DNA of 49,796 nucleotides from Gnetum montanum (Eukaryota > Streptophyta > Gnetopsida > Gnetales > Gnetaceae): positions 4,623-54,418 of the forward strand of contig MNCI01013594.1 of the NCBI GenBank assembly GCA_015680685.1. The letters run 5' to 3'. The notes beneath the pieces were generated by a model. The model ran no database searches. It was not told where the DNA came from and was given only the letters and a program-made list of their open reading frames with translations. Shown here piece after piece: positions 10,336 to 20,489 of the stretch. The number at the start of each line of letters is the position of its first letter. Position 1 is the first letter of the stretch. Made by a program: the position numbers and the translations under genes.

Positions 10336-11640
10336 TCTTTTTTAAGCAGAGATATGAGAAAAAGAGCAAAAACCAGCAATGAACAATAAACACGCGAGAA
10401 TGTGAGAGTCATGGCGGAACCTTTGACGCTCCCAAAGCCAGGCGAATCCATGCAAATGCAATGTTTTGCTGGCACGCCCAGTCCAAAACTTTCCGTATGA
10501 CCCATACTTGCCACTTCGGGCATCGGTTACCAGAGTAGCCCTTTCGTGATTTCTGTGTGTTTGTTTATTTATTCGTACTCCCTTGTTTTCTGTGGTACGT
10601 CTGCCGATGCCATGAATCTTGATTGCTTGCTTCACTTAACAATGAAATGAAATTTTTGGTATGATTCAGAACAGGAGTATGATTTTAATGCAAAATGCAG
10701 ACATCGCAAGAACTAAAAGGGCAATAACAATACGAGGCAAGGCAAGGCGACCATATCAATGTATATTTTCAAATCAAGACAAAATTTCATTGGNTTGTCC
10801 GGCAAAAGACTCCTACATTTGCCTGGCGAGCACTCTACATGCTTCAAATCCGGAGCAGCAGGAGAGCATGCCTTCGCCACTCCCCCCGGATTCTGAAAAT
10901 CAACTTGAGAATGTGCATGATGAGCAGCAGGACTTCTCCTAGATCGATTGCGCTTCGCTCCCAGTTTGAGCACCGAGATCGAGCAACTGTTGCATGGATT
11001 TTAGTTCTGCGTCGCGCTCTCGCCGGAAACGGAATCGTCCAACAAGCATCCGCGGTCCTGCAGCACTGACACCGGCGATTTCCGAACATCGACCAAGCTC
11101 TAGTGTTGCTGCCTTTGCTGCTGCTGTTTTGCATGCCATTTCGCGACTCTGGAGGACTTTCTGGTACCGGATATTTTGCAAGACGATGCATGCATGTCCA
11201 TGGCCATGCCTATGGCCTGCACTCTCGTGTTCTGCTTCCTCTGCTTTGGTCTCCTTTCTTGTATCTGCAAATCCAGGTCCTGAATCACACATCCAAATGG
11301 AACGATCTAAGCAGGCATAGTAAATCTAGAATGCTCTGAATCTCAGGATCTCCACGGACAATCTCATTAACACTTCAAAATGGCACAAGAGCTCTGTAAT
11401 TCAGATTCAGAGGTAAGAAAATGAGCATAATCAGTAACCTAACTGAACAAATGAGCACTGAACAGATGAGCACAGTTGTCGTCGGTGAGAAGAGGATCCG
11501 GTGAAGGCCAACACAGAGAGAACTGCAGCACGTCTGCAATTGTGAAGAGGGGGAGGCCGGGGTGCCGCGGGTCTCAGATGCAGATGAAAATGAAGAGTAC
11601 AACCTCAAGCTTATATTTGCGAACGAAATGACTCCTGGTT
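10336..11640 (-). other. GC-richer low-repeat island, possible remnant of a host gene
   Basis: This is the least AT-rich and least retroelement-like part of the window. ORFs of 86-117 codons overlap on both strands, so coding capacity is not settled. The minus strand is favoured only weakly. It has a TATA-like AAATATAAGC near 11610-11620, then a leader, then the ORF at 11292-10939. Nothing resembles a known domain. A single N stands at 10794. It could be a decayed host gene, a transduplicated fragment or non-coding DNA. I cannot decide from sequence alone. Confidence 0.35.
10939..11292 (-). CDS. Hypothetical ORF (117 codons), unrecognised
   Basis: The ORF starts MCDSGPGFADTRKETKAEE and contains a His-Gly-rich HRHGHGHAC stretch near residue 30, an Ala/Lys-rich stretch near 55-60, and a basic RFRFRRERD near residue 88. 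It ends QTGSEAQSI. No domain, signal peptide or membrane segment is evident. Overlapping ORFs of similar length exist in other frames (10844-11191 minus, 10994-11320 plus), which lowers confidence. It may be an exon, a chance ORF in GC-richer DNA, or part of a non-coding transcript. I do not assign a function. Confidence 0.2.
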   Translation of the reverse strand: MCDSGPGFADTRKETKAEEAEHESAGHRHGHGHACIVLQNIRYQKVLQSREMACKTAAAKAATLELGRCSEIAGVSAAGPRMLVGRFRFRRERDAELKSMQQLLDLGAQTGSEAQSI

Positions 11641-11653
11641 AAATCTACCATTT

Positions 11654-11800
11654 AGGCTGCGTTATTTTTTCCTGACAATTTGACGGAGTAACGTACGTCC
11701 ACAGCAATTTAAGTTTTCCTTCTCTTTAGTTGGATGCGTTATTTTTTAGTGACAATTTCCGAGAGTAACATCCACAATAATTTACCTTCTCTATTTAGTC
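11654..11800. repeat. Tandem duplication, period 77 bp
   Basis: The phrase GCGTTATTTTTT...GACAATTT...GAGTAAC occurs at 11659 and again at 11736, followed in both copies by CCACA.AATTTA and a CTTCTCT-TTAGT end. The two copies differ at several positions, so the duplication is not recent. It lies just upstream (minus sense) of the possible promoter at 11610. Confidence 0.7.
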
Positions 11801-11960
11801 TATGTGTGAATTATGTATTTGATACTCTTTGACATGAATAGGAGGGCAATGTACCTGAAAATGGTGCAGACAATGCTTGAAATCATGTGTACTCTCTTCT
11901 TCTCCTCCGACTACCACGAACGGACGGAAAACCAAGCGAACATGAAACTAAGTAAAGCGT

Positions 11961-12060
11961 CTAATACAAATCACAGAAATTAGAAATACTGCTATATTGT
12001 AGCAGCAAGCTATACTGAGCATCCAGACCTAATACAAATAAGAAATGCTGCTATATTGTA
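11961..12060. repeat. Direct repeat, period 68 bp
   Basis: CTAATACAAAT followed closely by AGAAATACTGCTATATTGTA (11961-12001) recurs as CTAATACAAAT and AGAAATGCTGCTATATTGTA (12029-12060). The first copy carries a few extra bases between the two parts. Confidence 0.7.
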
Positions 12061-12125
12061 TAAGCCAGTTGAGGAAGCAAGCTTCCGTTACAATTGTGGA
12101 AGGTATAAATAAACATGCCTCTTAC

Positions 12126-12205
12126 CTAAACAAGGAAAGTTCTGAAAACGATTCTACTTTCAAAAGCATGAATGGCGCTGTTACAACGATGATGTTGGCT
12201 GCCAT
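12126..12205 (-). other. Possible short coding exon with splice donor
   Basis: On the minus strand an ATG at 12205 opens MAANIIVVTAPFMLLKVESF and runs to a consensus donor AG|GTAAGA at 12126/12125. If unspliced it meets a stop at once. Local GC is raised compared with the AT-rich DNA to the right. There is no identified next exon and no homology I recognise, so this is only a candidate. Confidence 0.15.
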
Positions 12206-12290
12206 TTCGAAATGGCTGCTGCTTGCTTGTTGCAGAGACGGCTCTGATCGCGCTGTGCTGTGGTTTCATACTACTGATAAATTCTGTTAA

Positions 12291-13067
12291 AAACAAGGAT
12301 TAAAAACCGGGGATAAACTCTACTCATTTTTCTGTCGAAGTCTTAGAAATAAAATAAAATTGTATATGAAAGCACATGAACTAAAAACTAATTTAACATC
12401 GAATGCAATTGAAGCGAGCATTCTACATCCCACTTAACTTGAGAGTACTTCAGATTTATGTAAACTCCTATTTTTATATGACCACTGAAAAGTTTGGAGG
12501 GTTACAATATCAACCTCTAAAAAATTAGGATTGGTTGAAATAATAAAATTGGCAATCGCATTGAAGTTTTTTTTTTTGCCTTTATTGTTTTAACATAACA
12601 TAGACTCTTGCTTTTTTTTAATTAATTGCTTTGTTGGGTCACCTTGATCGCAAATAATTTGACTTGCCTCCATAAAGAGAATGTATTTATTTGCACTTAA
12701 GTATAAGGAATAAGTTCAATGTAACTACTTATTTTTATGATTATTAAAATTTAGGTTTACTTAATATTATGATCTCTAAAATTTAGATTTACTCAATATA
12801 TGATGATAAAATAAATAAGTTTTTATTGAGTATAATAGAATACAAGAAAGTTTTCTAAACTATTAGTTTGGATTTAAATAATTAGAGTTTTATTTTTAAA
12901 ACCTCTCAAAGTTTACAACTCCTTATCCATTAAGTATAATTTATGAATCAAAACTTATAACTTACAATGTGTTAAGCTAAATTAAAGGAATCTATTTAGC
13001 GCAACTTCGTTGAGGGTCCATGTGACTTTTTGCATTAACATTGTTTACAACTCATTCACTATTAATG
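12291..13067. other. AT-rich intergenic DNA, no gene seen
   Basis: There are long A/T runs, no ORF worth calling, and no LTR or domain signature. Confidence 0.5.
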
Positions 13068-13218
13068 GAGTTGTTAGTTTAGTGGTAAGACTCTTGATTT
13101 GAAAACTCCAAGTCATGGGTTTGACTTTGAAGGGCAACACTGAGTTATAAAGTATTATTTGGACTATATATCTTGGGGTGTACGTATATTACAATTATTT
13201 CACATTCCAATACCCACC
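13068..13218 (+). mobile_element. Probable tRNA-derived SINE (about 150 bp)
   Basis: The head GTTAGTTTAGTGGTAAGAC (13073-13091) has the layout of a tRNA D-arm with the RNA polymerase III box A. About 30 bp further, GGGTTTGACTTTG (13118-13130) is in place of box B (canonical GGTTCGANTCC). A body of about 85 bp unrelated to tRNA follows. The unit is flanked by ATTAATG at 13061-13067 and 13219-13225, a possible 7-bp target duplication. A plant SINE fits best. A degenerate tRNA pseudogene is the alternative. Confidence 0.5.
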
Positions 13219-13280
13219 ATTAATGTTATTCATTGCAAAATCAATAAATAGCAGTAATATAGAAATAAATAATTTTGTAA

Positions 13281-13402
13281 ATAGCTCATGTTATTGTAAA
13301 TAATTTGTTTAGTTCAAGTGTTATGCTTTGAAATCATATATAATAGTTATTATTAAGAGTCTTACCACTATTATAATAGTTCATGTTATTGTAAATAATT
13401 TC
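13281..13402. repeat. Short direct repeat and an inverted box-A fragment
   Basis: ATAG(C/T)TCATGTTATTGTAAATAATTT occurs at about 13281 and 13377. Between the copies, AAGAGTCTTACCACTA (13355-13370) is the exact reverse complement of TAGTGGTAAGACTCTT in the SINE head (13080-13095). Confidence 0.6.
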
Positions 13403-13733
13403 AAAAACAGTTAATATTCAAGAGTGCAACATATATAACATTAACATTAAAATCATATATAAGTAAATTAATAAGATAGTTATAGAATGGTTTGGATTTA
13501 ATTAATGTATATTTCTAGCATATTTATATTATGTTTCTATCATAGTTGCAAATATCATGAAGTTTTTATTTGCGTCAGCTTCAAATTTTGATCGTAGAGA
13601 TTACCTTGTAGGCTTTGTAGATTTATTAGTTATATGATCTATAAAATATAGTTGTATGTTAATATATATCCTAAAATTAACAAACCAAGATATGGTACCT
13701 ATTTTAGGAGAATAAAAATTAAAATTCATATTT
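13402..13733. other. AT-rich DNA, no gene seen
   Basis: No ORF or repeat boundary is seen in this stretch. Confidence 0.45.
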
Positions 13734-13893
13734 ACCTAGTTAGCATTTATTTTCTTTTCATTTTTGAAAGATATTTATTGAGCTTGTAAGTGTCATTCTT
13801 GAAGCAAACCTATAATGTGTTGCTACATCTCTCAAGTTAGATTTGAAGTATGCATTCTAAATATGTTGCTTTACTATAAAGTCATTAATTAAG
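13734..13893 (+). repeat. 160-bp direct repeat, left copy
   Basis: The sequence starts ACCTAGTTAGCATTTATTTT and ends CATTAATTAAG. It is about 93% identical to 23046-23205, in the same orientation and with no indel seen by eye. The right end joins a truncated LTR at the shared word AATTAAG. It is too long for an ordinary retroelement target duplication. Confidence 0.85.
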
Positions 13894-14224
13894 CTATTTT
13901 GAATGTTGCAAGGTTTATCACAAAGTTCATCTTTATTTCCAGACACAAGGTGTGCTCAGGTACACAATACTCGAATAAAGATCTGTTCACTCTATGACTC
14001 CTACTGTGGGCACTCAGAAGTAATTCTAATTCTGGAAGGGAAAAATTACAAGAGTTTGGCTAAAGGATTGAAAAACTACTCTCCAAGACCAAGCACCCCT
14101 ATCTCTTATTTATAGCCAACAAGACAGGCTCTGACATCGCATGTCCAATGTCGCTTGGCCCATCTGATATCGCTTATTCGATATCGAGGGTCCGATATCA
14201 GGTCCCTTATTTGGTGACTCATCA
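13894..14224 (-). repeat. 3' LTR fragment of element B
   Basis: On the minus strand it starts TGATGAGTCACCAAAT at 14224, directly after the polypurine tract, and runs through U3, TATA box (TATAAATA, 14107-14114) and R. It stops at the AATTAAG junction at 13893. U3 contains three GATATC words at 14166, 14180 and 14194, the middle one within the palindrome TCGATATCGA (14178-14187). The remaining two thirds of the LTR are gone. It aligns with the plus-strand LTR at 22226-22530. Confidence 0.85.
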
Positions 14225-14242
14225 TACCCCCACGACTGAATG
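14225..14242 (-). promoter_or_regulatory. Polypurine tract next to the 3' LTR of element B
   Basis: The minus strand reads CAGTCGTGGGGGTA directly before the LTR start TGATGAG. A G-rich tract at this place primes plus-strand DNA synthesis in LTR retrotransposons. Similar TC(A/G)TGGGGG words occur at about 14804, 16149 and 36107. Confidence 0.65.
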
Positions 14243-16289
14243 AAAACTCATCCTTGAGTTCCTTACAAAATATTGGGAAGGTATGGGATTATTGACTAAA
14301 CGATAATTGATGGTGACATGGAATGGTAGACTCAAAGTGCCTAGTGAACGGATTGACAAATGTATTACAGCATTGGTGTTCATAACCATTGTGGTAAACA
14401 CTATACATAGATGACATCTAGTTCCTCATTTGATAGCTTGAAGAGAGAGAGAGAGAAAAGAAAATGAGATGCATTGTTGCCGATGTAAAAAAGGTGCACA
14501 CCGTTGTTCGTCCATGGCCACATGACTAAGCGTGTTCCTTATGTCAATGCTCTAGCTCCATTCCATCTTGAGTGCTCCCTCCTATCCCAGTCCATTGTTC
14601 ATGTGATCACCATCTACACACACAACACAATCATGAATTAGCAAGGATAGATAAGATATAATGCAGTTGATACCTTGCCTCGATATGAAACTCACAAGCT
14701 AGGTTGTGGATATGGCAGATACTGGGTTAGAGGTTTGTAAGTGATAACTACCCAAGGTGTAGGGATGAGATAAGTAATGGAATGGAAAAATTTGCAACAG
14801 GCCCCCATGACTAAGAGCGAACCTCTAGTAGCAGTAGGATGGAAAATGAAAAAAAAGGAAGATAAGAGGAATAACAATGGTGAAGCCAATAAAAATGCAT
14901 AGAAGGGAAGAGAAAAAAAAATGGATGTCATGGATGGGGTGAAACGAGAAATAGTTGATTGCAAGAAATGTTTAAGGGAAAGAACTTAACAATTTCACCA
15001 AAAAGAAATGCCAGTGGATCCTCCCCAAAGTAGGCTTATGCCTTTTATGTCCTAATAAACCCACAAACCAAAGAGTCTGTAGGCTCTAGGAAAGACATAT
15101 GGAGACAATAGTTAAGAATTCATCCACAAGAATTTACCAAAGAATAAAAATGCATCGACCAAGATATAGACTAATCATAAAACCAACAATGAGGTAGAAT
15201 ATGGGAAGCAAGATGGAAAGAGAAGAGAGAATGGAATGAAATCCAAAAATCAAGGTTGTGTAAAGTCCCTTGTGTATTATGTGGTTAAGGTGACTTAATA
15301 AAATTTAGTCCAAATCTAGATTAAAACTAACCACATCCAGTGACCTGACATCAACACACTTGACCAACCCATCCTCTTGAAGAAACAAAAATACCTTCAT
15401 AGAGCAACCACCATTCCAAAAAGAGAAGAACAGAGAATCAAGAAGTGAGAAAGGGCCTTAGTTAGAGAGAACCTTCAGGCATGGGTAACATGTCTTTCCA
15501 GTGCCATAACCAGTGCTTGTAGCCCATGTTCTTTTATTATGTCTAAGAGGCATGCTTTGAATTCCCACTAGGTTTTTTTTTGAGTGGGAAGCACACTATG
15601 AAAAGACTTATTTGATTCATTCAACTTCCTGATATTAGTCGATAGTGGAATGGCCAAAAACCTATGAAAAATAGTCAAGTACCCAAGAGAATAGCTAGCA
15701 CAAATGTGTCAAATTCCCTTGAAGTCACACCCTTTTTAATCCATTTTAATCTTTCCTTGGTTTGAAGAATACCAAGCCGCAAATTCATTAATAGGTTTGA
15801 TTAGAAAAATGGATAGTACATTTTCGAAACAAATGGAGCCCATAGAGTTGAATGGATGAATGGATGACATGGACTCATTTCCTGTTTTATCAAAAGAAAC
15901 CATATCTTAGCATTAATATTAAAAGTCCAATGTAAAAACCAAACATTAGCAATCAACACCATTATAGTACAACCCACCATCATGAGAACTTATTATGTGA
16001 CAAGTGAGAATAAATCAAACCAAATGTAATAGAGAAAGAAATAGTAAAAATGTTAATGATGGTGTAAAAAAAAAAGTAAATATGACAAATGTGTAAAAAA
16101 AAAAAAAAAGAAATTGAGGGCTTAGAATAATTAGCTTTGGTGGCCATCTCCCCCATGACTAAGTTGGAAGGAGGAGATTCAAAATAATGAGCAGGGCTAT
16201 CCATCAATAGAGGTAGTGTTAAAACTGACCATTTTGGGCTCATGGAAAGGTTTGGTTTGTTGGATGTTGACCAATAATTTTTGATCCAA
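14243..16289 (-). other. 3' non-coding spacer of element B
   Basis: About 2 kb separates the integrase end from the polypurine tract, with no conserved domain. It shares phrases with the spacers at 1-1289 and 36345-37697, for example AGTGGATCCTCCCCAAAGTA near 15013. Its ORFs (14692-14964, 15980-16297, both minus) are hydrophobic and low in complexity because they read T-rich DNA; I do not call them genes. Long 3' spacers are known in the Athila/Tat group. Confidence 0.6.
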
Positions 16290-17480
16290 GCTTTCAAGTT
16301 TATAGATAATCATGGCCCCTGAAGAAAAATTTTCTTGAATGATATAAGGTCCTTTCCATAGAGTTTGAAATTTAGTTCATTGTGGCACATGTGCGGGATT
16401 CCAATAAAGAACCCTATCTCTTGGTTGGTGTTTGACTTTTCTAATTCTTAGGTCATGACATTGTTTATTGAAGGCCTTTTGCAGTTCATTGGATGACAGG
16501 GCGGCTAATCAATTTTCATCTAGCAAGTTAAGATTCATTAACTGTTCTTTCTGTGCTAGACTAAGGTCAAGGTTAAGGTCACATGTTGTAGATAGTGTAT
16601 GGAGCTCAACTTGGATAGGAAGTATTAGAAGTTTACCGTACACTAACTCATAGGGTGAATAGCCTATAGGGAGTTTCCATATGGAGCGGTAGGTCCAAAG
16701 AGCATTGTTTAGTTTGGTGCTCCAGTCTAGCCTATATTTTCTAATGGTTCATGTCAAAATTTTTGTGATTTCCCTATTGGTGACTTCGGCTTGACCATTC
16801 GCTTGAGGATGATATGGTGTAGTCAGTTTATGCTCAACTCCTAAGCATTACATCAACTTCCAAAAAGTCACACCTATAAATTGTGTACCATTATCAGAAA
16901 TAAGTGCACGAGGCACACCAAACTTGTTTATGATTTTTTGTTGAATGAATCATGTAGTGGTAGATGATGTATAATCGGTAATGGTGGTTGCTTTTTCCCA
17001 TTTCGTAAAATACTTAATAGCAAAAATAATGTATGCTTTTCCACTGGACATCAGTGTAATAAGCCCCATAAAATCAATACCTCATATGTCGAAGGGTTCT
17101 AAGGGCTGAATCCATTGTTGTGGACCTTCCATTCTAGCAGTCATTCCCCCATCATGTTGGCAGTACTCAAAAGATTGGACAAAATGATGGGCATCCCAAA
17201 ATAATGTAGGCCAATAATATCCTGCAAGTAAGATTTTAATGGTTATTTGTCTCCTAGCGTAATGACCCCCACAAGGGTCCTCATGAGTGTCATGGAGAAC
17301 TTGTAATTGATCTGCGTTGGGAACACACCATCAGACCAAGCCATCGAAACATGCCTTGTAAAGGTGTTCATTTATATCCATGAAATGTTTGACTTGGTGG
17401 AGAAATTGTTGTTTCTTTTTAATGTCCAGCCCTTATGGTGTTTCTTGTGTGAGAAGATAAGTAAGAATGCTACTATACCA
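16290..17480 (-). pseudogene. Element B integrase
   Basis: The integrase joins element cDNA to host DNA. The minus-strand core reads IKYFTKWEKATTITDY where the first catalytic Asp is expected; the codon at 17013-17015 is AAG (Lys). The second Asp is kept in ISDNGTQF (16893-16895), and the Glu is kept in [11 protein letters not shown] (16785-16787). Downstream come YSPYELVYGKLLILPIQ (near 16650), the basic C-terminal part around 16440-16580, and a KPFHEPKM-like end. In-frame stops interrupt it (for example near 16740 and 16490). It is a pseudogene with one lost catalytic residue. Confidence 0.8.
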
Positions 17481-18000
17481 ATTTGTATCTGTGGTCGATT
17501 GATTGTTTATTACACTTGCAAAGAGGAGTTTATCAGGGAAGTGATCAAAAATTAGGTATTCATCCTATTTGTTGTTCCATCCCAACCAAGATAAATAATT
17601 AGCAACAACATTCTCAGTGCCTCTATGATCTACTATCGTGAGAGTGAACTGTTGTAAGATCACAAGTCATCATATGATGCGAGAGCTCATCGTTGGTTTA
17701 TTCATAAGGAACCAAGTCGCATTATGATCTATGTGTAAAAATACCTTATATCCTAATACATAGTGCCTAAATTTCTCTAGTGCAAACACCATGACCATTA
17801 ACTCTTTTTCTGTTGTGGTATAGTTGAGTTGTGCACCAGCAATACTTCGACTTGCATAGTGAATGTAATACGGATGTTTATGCTCATCTAATTGTGTAAG
17901 TATGGCTCCTAAAGCAAAATTGGACGTGTTAATCATTATATGGAATAGTCTAGACTAGTTAGGAGCTTGTAGAATGGGTGTTTCTACAAGCTTCTACTTC
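17481..18000 (-). pseudogene. Element B RNase H
   Basis: The segment at 17670-17936 is open and reads SNFALGAILTQLDEHKHPYY, then YASRSIAGAQLNYTTTEKEL, then VLGYKVFLHIDHNATWFL. This is the canonical RNase H order, with the DHNA region in place and Glu in TEKEL. It removes the RNA strand after first-strand synthesis. The C-terminal part (17480-17670) is damaged. The neighbour upstream in the polyprotein is the RT, joined through the SFKWTKECELAFQNLK connection at about 17998-18045. Confidence 0.8.
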
Positions 18001-18960
18001 AAGTTTTGGAAGGCTAACTCACATTCCTTGGTCCATTTAAAGGATACGTCCTTTTTCGTTAATTCTACCAATAGTTTGGAAATCTTCAAAAAGTTCTCAA
18101 TGAAGCATCTATAATATCCAGTATGTCCAATGAATGATCGCACATCTTTTACAATTTCAGGTTGACGAGTGATTCCTTGGATGACTTTAATTTTTTCAGG
18201 ATCTACCTCTATCCCTATTTGTAAAATTTTATGCCCTAATATAATGCCTTCTTGGACCATTAAGTGGCTTTTCTGCCAATTACGCCTTAGGTTGGTTTCA
18301 ACACATCATTTCAGTACTTGCTCTAATCGGTCCAATGCTTGTCCAAAGTTTTCTCCATAGGTGGAAAAATTGTCCATAAAAACCTCCACACCATTCCCTA
18401 TTTACTACTAAAATATATTGCGAACCAAACTTTGAAACGTTGCTAGAGCATTGCACAAGGCAAATGACATTTGCCTATATGTAAAGTTCCCCCAAGGACT
18501 CTTGAATGTAGTTTTAGCTTGGTCTCCTAGTGCCATTTAGATTTGATTGTACCTACTATAACCATCTAAAAAACTATAGTAACAATGCCTTGCAATGGTA
18601 TCTAAGACTTGGTCAATGAATGGCAATGGAAAATGATCTTTAAATGTTGCCATGTTCAGTAGCCTAAAGTATGCACACACCCTCCATTTACCACCTTTTT
18701 TAGGCACAATGACTAATGGACTAACCTATTCATTGTCAAAAATGGGGTAGATGAACCTAGCCTTCAGAAGTTGTTCAATTTCTTCCTTAACTACTTACTT
18801 AAGCTTTGGGTTTAGTCATCTTTGCAGTTGTCGTCGAGGCTTCATAGAGGGGTCAGTGTAAATTCTATGTTGGCATATCCTACGATCTATTCCGGTTAAT
18901 TTGGGATATGACCAAGCAAAGGGTTTTGACCATTTGTTTACCATCTTCAGTAGTCTTTCT
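18001..18960 (-). pseudogene. Element B reverse transcriptase
   Basis: The fingers region reads FKDHFPLPFIDQVL-like sequence near 18600-18640, followed by the GYS-like turn near 18550. The catalytic box is VFMDNFSTYG: the first Asp is kept (18372-18374), but the second is Asn (18369-18371, AAT), which should abolish polymerisation. The thumb reads VDPEKIKVIQGITRQPEIVK (about 18140-18200) and GHTGYYRCFIENFLKISKLL. In-frame stops occur near 18300 and 18400. Order and content are as in Ty3/Gypsy pol. Confidence 0.8.
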
Positions 18961-20489
18961 TTTTGTTGAGGAGTGAGATTAGCATTAATGATTACGATTT
19001 TCCATTCTTGATAAATGCATACTCCATAATAGTGGGCAATGATTTTAATTCAAGGGGCTCTTGCTTAAACTCATTAAGGATTTCCAGCTTTCCCCAGTTG
19101 ATATTTTCAGTGTCAGTACTTGGAAGTTGGCAATTGACTTGCTCTAATGCCTCTATGCTATTGATATAGACACAAGTCAAGCTCTTAGTTGGTTCCATGC
19201 ATAAAGTTGAATTGCTCTCTAGGTTAGCTATCAGCCACTAGGTGCCTTCTTGTTTTGTGGCTGCTACATACAAGCATCTTTGTATGTTATTTACTTGTGC
19301 ACACTAGTTGCATGCAGGCAATGTTAAGTGTTGTACAAACCAGGACTTTTGCATGTAGTAGCACCCTGTGTCATTGTATGCGGTGCATGGAACTTTCTTC
19401 TTCTCGATCCTTCCAAATGTATTTTTTTCTGATATCTCTAGGGAAAGATCATGTATTCCTAGGTGTGCATCAATTATACTTAGCCATGATCTTCCCATTA
19501 TGATTGGGAAGTCCCCCTTGTAGTGGTTAACTTGGATCACTAGGAAATCGGCTAGATATGACCACCCACAAATAGTGGTAACAATGTCCTCTACTAGTCC
19601 CAATGGAATAGTAATGGACTGGTCAGCCAACTCTAGATGAATGTTACTCTTCTTTAGCGGAGGTAGGTTTCAGGTTTTATACATTTCTTGGGAGATCAAA
19701 TTAATACCAGAACTTGAATCCAAAAGAGCTTTGCAAGGCTCATTTTCAACAATTTGCAAACAAATAAGAGAATTTACAGGATTAGAGAGTTTCCTAAGAA
19801 GATGATCAATTTTAATCCAATTAGTGATGACGTGGGTTAACATGACAATGTGTGTTGAGTGCGGCTTTTGGTTTGAAGGAAGCTCTAAAGATTTAAACGA
19901 TAATGAGGCATTTGGATAATTAGTTTCTTATGGTTGTAAGGACTTGGTTGGACTATTGGTTCTAAAGAAAGGTCTCTTCTTTGATTAGTTGTTCAAACCA
20001 ATAGTAGGTTAAAGATTGATAGCCCTTGTAGCATTACATTGCTGTGGTTGGGTAGGAAGCTCAACCTACATAGTTGGAGCAGGTGGTAATGGAGATGAGG
20101 GTGGAAGCAATGTAGATAGATGAGAAGGATGGTACGTATGTGGGGAATCACTCATAGAAGAAGAAGTTCTATAGTACTCGAGGGTCTAGTAGTGAGGTTG
20201 AAGAGTGACATGACTAGTACATTCACGTGGAGAGATCAGCTGCTAAACGTAATATCCATATGGATCAGGTTGATGGTAAGGGTACTGTTGATGTGGTAGT
20301 GGCATTCCCCATGATTGTGGATGTTGCCATTGTTGATACTATTCATTTGGTTGTGGTGGAGCTCCATTCAGATAATATGTCAAGGGTTGGTGGAATTTCC
20401 TTGGATTACCTTGAGGATAAGGTAACCTTATGGGTGTTTGTCGTCTGTTTAACTATAGGTTTAGTGCATACACCCCAGACTCTTGCAGA
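18961..20489 (-). pseudogene. Element B protease with flanking linkers
   Basis: The retropepsin active site is visible as LLDSSSGINLISQEM, with the Asp codon at 19718-19720. The body continues ITIPLGLVEDIVTTICGWSY, then DFPIIMGRSWLSIIDAHLGI, then the C-terminus near 19304. A linker to RT (18992-19198) reads EALEQVNCQLPSTD and LKSLPTIMEYAFIKNGK. Upstream, 19900-20450 is rich in Pro, Gln and Tyr codons on the minus strand and looks like a flexible linker behind the zinc knuckle. The active-site Asp is intact. Stops elsewhere make it a pseudogene. Confidence 0.75.

Noticed and set aside
12045-12290. 81-codon plus-strand ORF
   Set aside because: It overlaps the direct repeat at 12029 and a better minus-strand exon candidate; no similarity recognised.
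13068-13140. Functional tRNA gene
   Set aside because: Box B is degenerate, no acceptor stem pairs, and a non-tRNA body follows; a SINE fits better.
14692-14964. 90-codon hydrophobic minus-strand ORF resembling a membrane protein
   Set aside because: The hydrophobicity comes from T-rich DNA in the retroelement spacer; not conserved in sister elements.
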